Shown here piece after piece: positions 7,860 through 15,909 of a stretch of DNA of 64,000 nt (position 1 is its first letter; each line of letters begins with the position of its first letter). The position numbers and the translations under genes were made by a program. Source of the DNA: Lachnospiraceae bacterium (GTDB lineage Bacteria > Bacillota > Clostridia > Lachnospirales > Lachnospiraceae); the NCBI GenBank assembly GCA_900771995.1, contig CAAGQC010000096.1:1-64000 (forward strand). Reading direction: 5' to 3'. The notes beneath the pieces were generated by a model, which ran no database searches, had not been told where the DNA came from, and saw only the letters and a list, made by a program, of their open reading frames with translations.

Positions 7860-9365
7860 TCATCGTCTTCCTTCCCCGGGATTTTCCTCTGCTTCCAGAG
7901 ATGCTATGTAGGACTTCTGCCTCTCGATTTCAAAAGAATATCCGTATTTGCTCCTTACTTTGACATTCATTGCTATTTCTACAATACATGCATCCAGTCG
8001 GAAATTCCGATTGCCCGGAGTATTGCGAATATCCTGTTCTACCATGTTCATGGTCCTGTAGGTAATCGTCTTTTCCTCTCCAAGCAGCAGAAATACTCTC
8101 AGATAGTCTTCATAGGACATCCCCTGCGTCTCTTGTGCCTCCTCCGCGGACACAGACGATTCTCCCTGAAGCGCAGCAGACAGGCCGTAATGCCATGTGG
8201 TATCGTCCTTGAGCAGTGGAATCTTCTCCCCTGCCAGAATAGCCTTTACATCATAAACGCTTTCTGCAAATGCCCATCCCAGGATCAGCGTCGCCGTAAG
8301 CAATCCCGCGATCTCCGGGACCATCATCGCCGCTGCCAGAACCTCTCCCAGTGCTTCCGCTATGGCATATTTTTCACCGCTTCCCATCAGATAAACAGTG
8401 TTTGCCGCTTCCCGTATGATAAAAATACGGTTTACCACTCCCTTGAGATTCTCCCTATCGTTATCTCTGCCCATAATGACATATTCCGTCTGGTACCACA
8501 GGGGGCTCTCCTGTTTCTCCTGACCGTATCGCCCCAGATACTCCAGAAGATATTCATGGAAAAATATTTTTTCTTTCAGGACCTGCCATTCCCCGGATTC
8601 CTCCAGTGTCAGATTTCCCCGGTTGATTTCTCCCTGTTCCGCCCTTGTTTCCCATAAAGTGTCCGATTCGATCCGGCGGGAAGAGATTTCTTCTTCCTTC
8701 AGTACCAGCTTCAACAGTCCGCTGTTTCTTTTTTCTTCCAGTGCTGCCGTGGGATTCTCTACATGAATGGTCTTTCCTTCCGCTGTTTTCCTCCCGTCAT
8801 ATTCCCGGATCTTCTCGTCAATACGCTGCTTCTGTCCCGCAATATCCTGTTGTTCCAGTCCCCGGCTCTCTATGGTCTGCAGCCAGTCCGTAACCTGTTG
8901 TATCAGTCCGATTCCGACCGTATCCGCCATGGCATTGACAGCCAGCCGTCGAAAGACTTCTCCTTCCCCATCCGTCAGGAAAGCGGCTTTGGTCATCTGG
9001 GCCTCTTCCGCCTGAATCGCAAAGAAATCACGATAGAGCAGTTTTTCCAGAAATACCTCTTCCAGAGAAAAGTTCCGGTTCATATAGTCCAGCAGATGGC
9101 TCTCCGTCTGCTCTGTGAAAGCATTATCCGAACCATAGGAACAGTCTATGGCAAACAGATTGTACTGTTTCTGCAACTCCCTATGGTATTCCGCCAGAAT
9201 GCTGTCCATTCCGATATCCATGACGCACTCTGTTTCCAGTGAGATTCCCCGGTACCGGCAGCCTTCGATCAAAACCAGGCACAGTGCAATGATCACCGTT
9301 ACTGTAAGTGCCAGATATACCGTCATATAACCGCCCGGCTTTGCATTTGTACAGGAAGTCGTCAT
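7860..9365 (-). CDS. DUF5702 / TadG-like pilus-locus protein
   Basis: A 501-residue protein with a short N-terminus and one hydrophobic helix (GGYMTVYLALTVTVIIALCL region, about residues 12-33), then a long mostly hydrophilic part. Position, length and N-terminal layout match the DUF5702 proteins that replace TadG in Firmicutes Tad loci. A second hydrophobic stretch (residues about 335-375) could be another membrane segment. ATG 9365 follows GAGGAAGAG. It lies 12 nt from the flp gene upstream and 23 nt from the Cys-module protein downstream. Its exact role is unknown; a pseudopilin-like or envelope-anchor role is inference from context. Confidence 0.75.
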   Translation of the reverse strand: MTTSCTNAKPGGYMTVYLALTVTVIIALCLVLIEGCRYRGISLETECVMDIGMDSILAEYHRELQKQYNLFAIDCSYGSDNAFTEQTESHLLDYMNRNFSLEEVFLEKLLYRDFFAIQAEEAQMTKAAFLTDGEGEVFRRLAVNAMADTVGIGLIQQVTDWLQTIESRGLEQQDIAGQKQRIDEKIREYDGRKTAEGKTIHVENPTAALEEKRNSGLLKLVLKEEEISSRRIESDTLWETRAEQGEINRGNLTLEESGEWQVLKEKIFFHEYLLEYLGRYGQEKQESPLWYQTEYVIMGRDNDRENLKGVVNRIFIIREAANTVYLMGSGEKYAIAEALGEVLAAAMMVPEIAGLLTATLILGWAFAESVYDVKAILAGEKIPLLKDDTTWHYGLSAALQGESSVSAEEAQETQGMSYEDYLRVFLLLGEEKTITYRTMNMVEQDIRNTPGNRNFRLDACIVEIAMNVKVRSKYGYSFEIERQKSYIASLEAEENPGEGRR

Positions 9366-9377
9366 ATCTCTTCCTCG

Positions 9378-9566
9378 TTATATCTTCTTGGTCTGGCTGG
9401 TGATCTTGGTGAAAATGGAATTGACGATCTCTGTGATCTTCTCCTTAAAAATAATGACCAGGCCCACCAGTACCACTATTATCAATATGACTTCCACCGT
9501 ACCCATTCCTTCTTCCTCTGTTATAAATTGCCGAAATGATTTTAATTTGTTGTTCTTCATGTCCAT
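9378..9566 (-). CDS. flp: Flp type IVb pilin subunit
   Basis: A 62-residue prepilin that forms the Flp pilus fibre. It has a basic and polar leader (MDMKNNKLKSFRQFITEEEG), a likely processing site between G20 and M21, a glutamate at mature position 5 (MGTVE), and one hydrophobic helix (VILIIVVLVGLVIIF) followed by a short charged tail. This is the standard type IVb pilin layout. ATG 9566 follows GGGAAGG; a second ATG two codons later is possible. The gene sits between the DUF5702 gene and tadC with gaps of about 12 nt. The short size is normal for Flp. Confidence 0.9.
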   Translation of the reverse strand: MDMKNNKLKSFRQFITEEEGMGTVEVILIIVVLVGLVIIFKEKITEIVNSIFTKITSQTKKI

Positions 9567-9577
9567 ACCTTCCCTTC

Positions 9578-10951
9578 TTATACTCCTGCATTCGAAAATG
9601 CAGGGACCATGATCATTACCATTACGATCACAAGTAACAGCACCATGGGCAGCAACAGCTTTGTGGATGCTTCTTCACTGAGTTTTCTGGCATTCTGCAT
9701 CCGCAGTTCTTCCGCCGCCTGTGCCTCCTCTTTCAGTTGCCCCAGAAGCGTCGTACTTCCTTTTTTCAGATTTTGCAGCAAAAAAGTACTTAACCGGACG
9801 TATTCCCGGAGGCCGGTTCTTTTTCCAAATCCTTCATAGGCCGTTCTCTCCGGTATTCCCATACGGATTTCCCTTGTGGCTATCAGCATTTCTTCATAGG
9901 ATTCCAGACGGCGTCCTCCTTTTGCCCTTTCTCTTTCGTAGTCTTCCGCTACCCGGCAGAAAGCCGCCCTGACTGTCAGTCCCGCCTGCAGATACAATGT
10001 CAGTTTTTGCAGGATCTCCGGATAAGTCCTCCGTTCCTCACGTTTTTTCTTCTCCACAAGATCATGCAGATCTCTGTCCTGAAAAAAGAAAACCGCTACT
10101 GCTGCCAGCACACATCCCGCCGCAAGCATCCATCCGGTCTTTCCGTTATCCTCCCTCCAGTGAATGATTTTTCCGTCAATTTCCTCCGGAAGCTGAAAGC
10201 TTTCGCTTTCCGGATCCTGTTCCTGGGCCTGCCGCAACAGTTCCACTATCCGGCTCTTTTCCCGTTCCTCTGCCGTCTCATTTCTTCTGACAACTGTCAC
10301 CGTCACTTCTGTCTCTCTTACATATTCTTCATAACTGCTTTCCGCTTTCAGACACACCGAAACCGGTTCCTGCTGCGGGTGCACTGTCCCGTTATCTCCA
10401 ACGGCCTCCGGCACATCGCTTTTCCATTCCACCCAAAACGGAAATCCCGCATAGGTTTCGGACAATTCCAGATCTCCCGTGATCTGTTCCTGTGACGCAT
10501 TGCTCCCTAATATCAGCCCGGGCAATTCTTCTTCGAACCGACCGTACAGAGCCTCCAGTTCCTCATCCGTATATCTTCGTGGCGCCACTTCCATCGGAAA
10601 GGTATAGCTGCCTCCATCTTCTGTCTGCCCGGTGATGTTGTATTTCTGTGTTCCATCTTCCCAGGATCCCCGATACACCCAGCCGTTTTCCGTAATATGC
10701 CTGTCTTCTTTTGTCGAGAGCCAGATTCCGACGAACAAAGCCCCCGCTGACAGGATCACCACTGACAGTGTCATCTTCTTCACATAATAATCCGTGAGGC
10801 ATTCCTGTGAATTCTCCCCCGGATGAATGCGGTTCAGATCCGTCTTTACCCGGTCTCTTCCCGGAACCGGCAGCTTCCACAGATGAAGTTTTTTATAGCA
10901 GAACATCATTCCCTGATAGACAAATCCCAGAATCCCTTTCTTATAGTTCAT
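9578..10951 (-). CDS. tadC: TadC-like pilus assembly membrane protein (T2SS F family)
   Basis: Inner-membrane platform protein of the Flp pilus. The 457-residue chain has one hydrophobic helix near residue 65, a large outside-type region (residues 85-270), a second helix near 278, then the type II secretion F domain (about 295-440: YPEILQKLTLYLQAGLTVRAAF), and a last hydrophobic helix (LLLPMVLLLVIVMVMIMVPAF). The long central extracytoplasmic insert is longer than in classical TadC proteins. It follows tadB by 6 nt. GAGGAGG lies upstream of ATG 10951 at a slightly long spacing. Family is safe; the name TadC rather than TadB rests on gene order. Confidence 0.85.
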   Translation of the reverse strand: MNYKKGILGFVYQGMMFCYKKLHLWKLPVPGRDRVKTDLNRIHPGENSQECLTDYYVKKMTLSVVILSAGALFVGIWLSTKEDRHITENGWVYRGSWEDGTQKYNITGQTEDGGSYTFPMEVAPRRYTDEELEALYGRFEEELPGLILGSNASQEQITGDLELSETYAGFPFWVEWKSDVPEAVGDNGTVHPQQEPVSVCLKAESSYEEYVRETEVTVTVVRRNETAEEREKSRIVELLRQAQEQDPESESFQLPEEIDGKIIHWREDNGKTGWMLAAGCVLAAVAVFFFQDRDLHDLVEKKKREERRTYPEILQKLTLYLQAGLTVRAAFCRVAEDYERERAKGGRRLESYEEMLIATREIRMGIPERTAYEGFGKRTGLREYVRLSTFLLQNLKKGSTTLLGQLKEEAQAAEELRMQNARKLSEEASTKLLLPMVLLLVIVMVMIMVPAFSNAGV

Positions 10952-10957
10952 CGCGTT

Positions 10958-11725
10958 CTACAGTTCCTCCTCGATCCGATCCAGGATCTTCTCTCCCAGC
11001 AAATAAGCCCCCACGTAAGCGATCAGGCAGCCGGTCATCAGAAGTATTCCCCTGCCATTGTGATAAAGCGTTCCGAAATATCCCGGATATGTGCCGGCAA
11101 TATAAAAAGTGATTCCAAAGGGCATGAGTTCCATAACTTTCTGTTCCAGTCTTCTGCCCTGCAGCATGGTCAGCATCTCCTGCATGGTCTCCACTTTATT
11201 ACCGATACTCTCTGCCGTCGCCCGGATGATCTGCGTAACATTCCCGCCACCCCTCTTGGCAATAGTCAGGATCGTGGAAAACTGTCGGATCTCCTCGATA
11301 TCACTCCGCCCCGCCAGATCATTTATCAATTCTTCCAGCGTGATATTCAGTATCATTCCTCTGCGGATCAATTCCAGTTCCCGGTACATGAAGGACTGCT
11401 CTCCATACAGCATCCGTATATCCTCCCTGCTCTCCAAAAATGCATTTTCCAATGCATATCCGGTTCTGAGGGAACCCGCCACGGATAAAATACATTCTTT
11501 GAACTGCAGCGTCAGTTCCTGCCTGTTTTTGCGGCATTGCAGTTTTGCACGTCTGCGAAAATACACGACTCCCAGAGGAATCAGCACCGGTACCGCCCAA
11601 AAAGAACGGTAAAAGAACCACGCAAGAAAAAGGATCACTCCTGCTGTCTGCATTACCGGCCGGAGAACATCACCCCGTTTCTGAAAAGCTTTATGATAAT
11701 CCTGCCGCCTTAAGTTTTCCTTCAT
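10958..11725 (-). CDS. tadB: TadB-like pilus assembly membrane protein (T2SS F family)
   Basis: Second F-family platform protein, 255 residues. Two hydrophobic helices near residues 25-65 precede the F domain (about 80-215: QFKECILSVAGSLRTGYALE and GGGNVTQIIRATAESIGNK), and hydrophobic helices close the chain. I start it at ATG 11725 (MKENLRRQDY) because GGGGAG lies 9 nt upstream; the frame is open to 11794 but that start would overlap the ATPase gene by more than 100 nt. Even so, the gene overlaps the tadA end by 35 nt, so translation is likely coupled. It works with TadC to anchor the TadA ATPase. Confidence 0.88.
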   Translation of the reverse strand: MKENLRRQDYHKAFQKRGDVLRPVMQTAGVILFLAWFFYRSFWAVPVLIPLGVVYFRRRAKLQCRKNRQELTLQFKECILSVAGSLRTGYALENAFLESREDIRMLYGEQSFMYRELELIRRGMILNITLEELINDLAGRSDIEEIRQFSTILTIAKRGGGNVTQIIRATAESIGNKVETMQEMLTMLQGRRLEQKVMELMPFGITFYIAGTYPGYFGTLYHNGRGILLMTGCLIAYVGAYLLGEKILDRIEEEL

Positions 11726-12908
11726 GAAGCAATTCTCCCCTTCTTCGCAGTCTGCCGACGACTCTTCCGTCACTGCTTTCCCCCAGCTCTTCAAACTGGT
11801 ATAACGGATTTAATCGGATCTCGCCGTTCTCACAGCCTATGACTTCCGTGATCTCCAATACCCGTCTGCTCTTATCGCGGATCCGGCCCAGATGCACAAT
11901 AATGTCCACTCCCGAAGCGATCTGGTTGCGGATGGCCGTCAGCGGAAGATCCATCCCCATCAGCACCATATTCTCCAGTCTTGCCAGCATATCAACCGCA
12001 CTGTTGGCATGGCCGGTAGACATGCTGCCATCATGGCCGGTGTTCATGCACTGCAGCATATCGATTGCTTCCGGCCCCCGGACCTCTCCCACAATGATCC
12101 GGTCCGGCCGCATCCGCAGGGAAGACCGGATCAGTTCACGGATGCCGATCTCTCTGCATCCTTCCGTGTTCCCGTTACGGGTCTCCAGCCGTACCAGATT
12201 GGGGAGCCCCTGCAGCTGTAATTCCGCACTGTCTTCTATGGTGATCACACGTTCCTCTGCGGAAATATAACCGGATAAAACATTCAGGAAAGTCGTCTTA
12301 CCGCTCCCGGTTCCTCCGCTGACAAAAATGTTGTAACCGGCTTTCACCAGAGTCTCCAGAAATTCCGCCGCTTCCAGAGAGATGGTTTCCAGTCCGATCA
12401 GCTTCTGCATGGTAATAGGCTTGTCCGGAAATCTCCGGATCGTAACGATCGGTCCATTCAGAGCAATCGGATTCATTACGATGTTTACACGGGAACCATT
12501 GCTCAGCCGGGCATCCACGATAGGAGAAGCTTCATTGACCACACGGTTGCACCCCGCCACAATCTGCTGGATCACATCCTGTAATTTTTCCATGGAGTCA
12601 AAAGCGCGGTCAAGTTCCCGCAGTTGTCCATCCTGTTCCACGAAGATATGATCCATTCCGTTGATCATGATCTCCGTAACCGAACTGTCCTCCACAAAAA
12701 TCTGCAATATATCCAGTCTTCTCAGGGAATCAAACAGTTCCTTCCGCAGGCGCCTGCGTAATTCTACCGGACACAGTTCCAGACTCTCCTGTTCCATCAG
12801 CACTTCGTCAATGGTATCCTCCACTTCCTCATCCGTATAATCTCTGCCATAATCCAATCGTTCCTGCACCATCTGCCGAAGTCTTCTTCTCTGCTCTAAA
12901 TAATCCAT
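11691..12908 (-). CDS. tadA: TadA/CpaF pilus assembly ATPase
   Basis: Hexameric secretion ATPase that powers Flp pilus assembly from the cytosolic face of the membrane. The 405-residue chain has a Walker A motif GGTGSGKTT (residues 198-206), a Walker B region RIIVGEVRG (270-278), an Asp-box glutamate in ITIEDSAEL, and the His-box GHDGSMSTGHAN (291-302). Length is typical for the CpaF branch. ATG 12908 follows AGGAGAG. The gene lies 15 nt after the TadZ-like gene and overlaps tadB. No key residue appears to be missing. Confidence 0.96.
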   Translation of the reverse strand: MDYLEQRRRLRQMVQERLDYGRDYTDEEVEDTIDEVLMEQESLELCPVELRRRLRKELFDSLRRLDILQIFVEDSSVTEIMINGMDHIFVEQDGQLRELDRAFDSMEKLQDVIQQIVAGCNRVVNEASPIVDARLSNGSRVNIVMNPIALNGPIVTIRRFPDKPITMQKLIGLETISLEAAEFLETLVKAGYNIFVSGGTGSGKTTFLNVLSGYISAEERVITIEDSAELQLQGLPNLVRLETRNGNTEGCREIGIRELIRSSLRMRPDRIIVGEVRGPEAIDMLQCMNTGHDGSMSTGHANSAVDMLARLENMVLMGMDLPLTAIRNQIASGVDIIVHLGRIRDKSRRVLEITEVIGCENGEIRLNPLYQFEELGESSDGRVVGRLRRRGELLHEGKLKAAGLS

Positions 12909-12923
12909 TTCTTCTCTCCTGTT

Positions 12924-13928
12924 CTACTCTTCCAATATCTCTATTTCTTTTCTCACGTAATCCGCCAGTTCTCCTCTGGTATATTGTTCCAGTTCCGCCG
13001 GGAGCCGGTGAAAATAGGGCAGCTCCAGTTTTCTGGTCTTCCCCTTTACTTCTTCCTTCTCACACAGCGACAGCAGTTGTTCGTATTGATCTAATTTGCA
13101 CCGGGACATCTTGTCCTCCCTGGTCAGGGTAAATACCCGGATACACATCTGAAGGACATCCAGCAGCCCCTGAATACTCTCGCTGAGGTCGAGAATGACA
13201 TACTCGTATTTCCCCAGTTCTTCGATTCTCTGAAAAAGACTTCTCCATTCCTCCAACGTGATCCCCAACAGGTTCTGTCCGTTCCGCATGGGTGGAATAT
13301 AATCAAGGCTCCCTTTTCTCTGGATCACCGTCTGCATGCGAAGCGGAAATTTTCCTACATCTCCCGACAGAAAATAGAGAAGATCCGCCAGATCCCGGTT
13401 CTGCCTCTCCGGAAGCAATTCCGTGATCCCTGCATAATGTTCCAGATTCAGATATAATGTGGGATGTTTTTCTGCCATCAGCTGTCCGAACGTCACCGCA
13501 AAGGAGCTTTGAAGACATCTGTGCACCGGGGAATACATTCCGATGAATTTCGTCTTATATTCCGCGCACAAAAGCGGCATATGAACTCCCGTGGTCTCCA
13601 CATATAATTCCAGCAGTTCCTTCCACACCTGTTCCGCATCCTGATATTTGTTAATATTCGGATACTGGTGAAAACGCAGCGTTCCGCTTTCGTTCAAAAC
13701 CGCCTGACAGGCCGGTTGCAGAGCACTCAGGGCCTCCTCACAGGAGGATTCCGCCACCACCAGCATCGTCACTTCACCGCTTTTTTCCCCTGCCAGTAAT
13801 TCCTCTGCCCGGGTATAAGTATGGATCTGCCATGGCAATTCCTTCTGCCGCTTCAAATACTCCGAAAAATGCTGTGCATATTCTTCCTCCCGGTCATACA
13901 AGACCAGAACGGCCTCTTTTTGTTCCAT
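12924..13928 (-). CDS. tadZ: TadZ/CpaE-like pilus localisation protein, ATPase motif not evident
   Basis: A 334-residue protein in the position of TadZ. The N-terminal 120 residues resemble a receiver-like fold (AVLVLYDREEEY, then VTMLVVAESS), and the rest resembles a MinD/ParA-type fold with KYEYVILDLSESIQG matching the strand that carries the Walker B aspartate. I do not see a canonical deviant Walker A lysine; the segment KTKFIGMYSPVHRC sits where it should be, so nucleotide binding may be lost. Start is ATG 13928 (MEQKEAVLVL), with GGGAGGAA upstream; the ATG overlaps the stop of the peptidase gene as TGATG, so translation is coupled. It probably places the pilus machine at a cell site. 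Confidence 0.75.
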   Translation of the reverse strand: MEQKEAVLVLYDREEEYAQHFSEYLKRQKELPWQIHTYTRAEELLAGEKSGEVTMLVVAESSCEEALSALQPACQAVLNESGTLRFHQYPNINKYQDAEQVWKELLELYVETTGVHMPLLCAEYKTKFIGMYSPVHRCLQSSFAVTFGQLMAEKHPTLYLNLEHYAGITELLPERQNRDLADLLYFLSGDVGKFPLRMQTVIQRKGSLDYIPPMRNGQNLLGITLEEWRSLFQRIEELGKYEYVILDLSESIQGLLDVLQMCIRVFTLTREDKMSRCKLDQYEQLLSLCEKEEVKGKTRKLELPYFHRLPAELEQYTRGELADYVRKEIEILEE

Positions 13929-14422
13929 CAGTAAATTCCTCCCATATACATCAACGCACTGCAGAATACCGGGCCTGCCATGCAGATTCCCGCTCGTGCG
14001 CCTTCCCGTTCTCCGGCAAAATAAAGCTTCCATCTTCCGCACCGGAGTACATCCCACAAGTACTCTCCCAAATAGTACAGGCGCTCCTTCATATTACGTT
14101 CCAGATACATTTTACAAAGTGCAAACAGTGCCGCGATTGCCAGCGCGAAAAACAGAAAATAAAGAACTTTGTCCCACGGGAAAAAACCGGCACAGACTCC
14201 CAACATCTTGACATCACCCGCTCCCATGGCTCCGATCCAAAAAAAGAAATAAAACATCACGATTATCCCCAATGAACTTGCCAGATATTCTAAAACGCCT
14301 CTGTATCCGCTGCCGCTCCATCGATACCCCATACCTGCAAGCAGGCAGCAGACTATCAACCCATTGGGCACCCTGTGTGTTTTGTAATCAAAGCAGCACG
14401 CCACTGCTAAAAAGATACACAA
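13928..14422 (-). CDS. tadV: TadV/CpaA prepilin peptidase (second copy), start region disturbed
   Basis: Aspartyl prepilin peptidase of family A24 with both motifs intact: CCFDYKTHRVPN near the N-terminus and IGAMGAGDVKMLG in the middle, followed by several membrane helices, 164 residues from TTG 14422. The start is uncertain. A well-placed ATG with AGGAG six nt upstream lies at 14439, but it is out of frame: it reads only ten codons. One extra G in the run of four at 14425-14428 would join it in frame (MRYLGVLCIF). So this is either a sequence error, a real one-base deletion, or a gene started at TTG (weak GGGG upstream). It heads the Tad operon. Confidence 0.75.
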   Translation of the reverse strand: MCIFLAVACCFDYKTHRVPNGLIVCCLLAGMGYRWSGSGYRGVLEYLASSLGIIVMFYFFFWIGAMGAGDVKMLGVCAGFFPWDKVLYFLFFALAIAALFALCKMYLERNMKERLYYLGEYLWDVLRCGRWKLYFAGEREGARAGICMAGPVFCSALMYMGGIY

Positions 14423-14603
14423 TACCCCAAATATCTCATCTCCTTCTCCTGATTTACCATTCTTTTATACGTATAGTCCTACCGTCACCTTCCTCCCAAC
14501 TATTCAAAATCAGTCTTCTGGTAATGCGGGATGAATCTATCCCAAAATAGAAATTCTAAAAGATCTTATAAGATGCTCTGAACAACCATCGCGATTGGTT
14601 GTA
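14423..14603 (-). promoter_or_regulatory. Long structured 5' leader of the Tad operon
   Basis: About 180 nt between the inferred transcription start (near 14603) and tadV. It contains a stem ACAACCA/TGGTTGT (14582-14602 area), a perfect 12-bp palindrome ATCTTATAAGAT near 14564-14575, and a GGGAT/ATCCC hairpin near 14528-14543. I do not recognise a known riboswitch class in it. No credible coding region is present. Confidence 0.4.
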
Positions 14604-14609
14604 AGATGG

Positions 14610-14638
14610 ATTATAAAGGCTCGTTTTCCGTCTGGCAA
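14610..14638 (-). promoter_or_regulatory. Sigma-A type promoter of the Tad operon
   Basis: On the minus strand TTGCCA (14638-14633) is followed after exactly 17 nt by TATAAT (14615-14610). This is a near-consensus housekeeping promoter and would drive the whole run from tadV to the FHA gene. Confidence 0.65.
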
Positions 14639-14706
14639 TACCTTTTTCGTAAAAAGATAAACTTTAGTACTTTTTAACAAACAGTCATAGTTCCCTCCGG
14701 TCCAGG

Positions 14707-14743
14707 CATCCGGAAATACGCTATTTTACGCTGTTTCCGGATG
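14707..14743. repeat. 10-bp inverted repeat after bofA
   Basis: CATCCGGAAA (14707-14716) pairs with TTTCCGGATG (14734-14743) around a 17-nt loop, 14 nt past the bofA stop. Neither side has a clear run of T, so it is a weak terminator at best, or an mRNA end stabiliser. Confidence 0.5.
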
Positions 14744-14756
14744 TCAAAATACCAAT

Positions 14757-15029
14757 TTACAATATTGCATAAACACTCAGTCCATACAGCAGCACGATCC
14801 CCGGAATTCCCAGGGCTCCGGTTGTCAAAACGCTTGCTGCATTGATCCCCACCACCGTGGGTAATCCCAGAAAGGTGATCCCCATATTAATAAAATAAAT
14901 GGCAATGGTTCCCATAATACTCCGCAATACAAAATTGATCAGCCACTCTGCCTTCCGGGCAAAAAAACTCAGGATCAGCAATAGTACCGCTGCGCCGATC
15001 AGCCATAATAATTTTTCCGGATGATTCAT
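14757..15029 (-). CDS. bofA: BofA-family pro-sigma-K processing inhibitor homologue
   Basis: A 90-residue protein with two or three hydrophobic helices (residues 8-25, 33-55, 66-88) and the conserved INFVLRSIMGTIAIYFIN and GIPGIVLLYGL segments of the BofA family. In Bacillus BofA holds the protease that activates the late mother-cell sigma factor at the forespore membrane. Its presence suggests a spore-forming ancestry but does not prove sporulation. ATG 15029 follows a GGGAGAGAAAAAC ribosome-binding region. In Bacillus bofA lies directly after yaaL in one direction; here it is divergent from the yaaL-like gene with a 141-bp gap. Confidence 0.88.
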   Translation of the reverse strand: MNHPEKLLWLIGAAVLLLILSFFARKAEWLINFVLRSIMGTIAIYFINMGITFLGLPTVVGINAASVLTTGALGIPGIVLLYGLSVYAIL

Positions 15030-15170
15030 TGTTTTTCTCTCCCTATCACAGCTGCTATTTGCTACAGTCTATTCCCTGTCCGGCCGGAAAATGTGTGCCG
15101 TTTTCCTCCTCGACAGGTATATTTTTCCTTTTTGTTTCCTATACTGTTAGCAGAAAGGACGGATAATGTT

Positions 15171-15467
15171 ATGAAAATCTTTTTTAGTCAGGCGGAGGCC
15201 TCCCCGGAAGTCATTGAAGAAGATCTCACTCCCTTAGACCTGCGGGAATCCATAAGAAAAACCCGCCAGGCGCTGGAAATCGCCTATGCGGGTTTCGATA
15301 ATGCTTTGGAAAGTGATCTCATTGACAGTTACATCTATGAGATCAATGCGTTGCAAAAAAGGTATCAGCATCTCACGGAGCTGGCTTCCACGCAGCCTGT
15401 GGGACAAAAAAAATCACTATACCAGCATTCCCCGATTCGTGCCCTGGTCAGCCATGTTTTCGGTTAA
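15171..15467 (+). CDS. YaaL-like DUF2508 protein
   Basis: A 98-residue protein of the DUF2508 (YaaL) type: an acidic start, then a helical region with LRESIRKTRQALEIAYAGFD and LIDSYIYEINALQKRYQ, typical of this family. The start is ATG 15171 (MKIFFSQAEA), with AAAGGA upstream; the frame is open to 15021 but without a site. Function is unknown. Its last 51 nt overlap the fliS gene on the other strand (15417-15467), so the two genes are convergent and tail-to-tail. It is the only plus-strand gene in the first 27 kb. Confidence 0.85.
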   Translation: MKIFFSQAEASPEVIEEDLTPLDLRESIRKTRQALEIAYAGFDNALESDLIDSYIYEINALQKRYQHLTELASTQPVGQKKSLYQHSPIRALVSHVFG

Positions 15468-15884
15468 CTGGTTCTTGCCGTAAGTCAGTCCGGCATATAC
15501 AGTCTGTGAATTGTTCATTACAGGACCGGAAGTATTCTGATCCTGAATCTGTCTGTACGCATCGCAAAGAGGTGCTATCACCCTGCGTACCTCTTCCAAT
15601 ACCGCCCGGTCTCTGCGGACTTCACACGCGGCAAGTCTGCGGAGGCAGAACAGATACAGTCTGGACAGTTCTCCCGCCGGACTGTATTCCCTGTGCAGGG
15701 AGTTCAAAAGTTCTTTGATACATCCTCTGGCTCTGTGGATCGCTTCCACCAGTCCGGCATCGTCTGCCGCCTGTTCTCCGTCATCCAGATATTGTAAGGT
15801 CATTTCATACAGAATCACGATCAGCTGTGTGGAATTGGCCTGCGTGATCCGAAGTGTAAATTGCTGTTTACATTCTTTTGTCAT
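15417..15884 (-). CDS. fliS: FliS-like flagellin export chaperone
   Basis: Cytosolic four-helix chaperone that binds the C-terminus of flagellin and stops it polymerising before export. The 155-residue chain starts with KQQFTLRITQANSTQLIVIL, followed by YEMTLQYLDDG and further amphipathic helices, matching FliS of Clostridia. It lies 25 nt downstream of the flagellin gene in the same direction, which supports the call. The C-terminal 18 residues (after about residue 138) are encoded in the overlap with the YaaL-like gene. No other flagellar gene apart from flagellin is nearby. Confidence 0.85.
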   Translation of the reverse strand: MTKECKQQFTLRITQANSTQLIVILYEMTLQYLDDGEQAADDAGLVEAIHRARGCIKELLNSLHREYSPAGELSRLYLFCLRRLAACEVRRDRAVLEEVRRVIAPLCDAYRQIQDQNTSGPVMNNSQTVYAGLTYGKNQLTENMADQGTNRGMLV

Positions 15885-15909
15885 TCCATCATGTCCTCTT
15901 ATTCAGAAC

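Noticed and set aside
14423..14610. Cyclic-di-GMP riboswitch in the Tad leader
   Set aside because: I could not find the conserved core of the type I or type II cyclic-di-GMP riboswitch, so I only report a structured leader.
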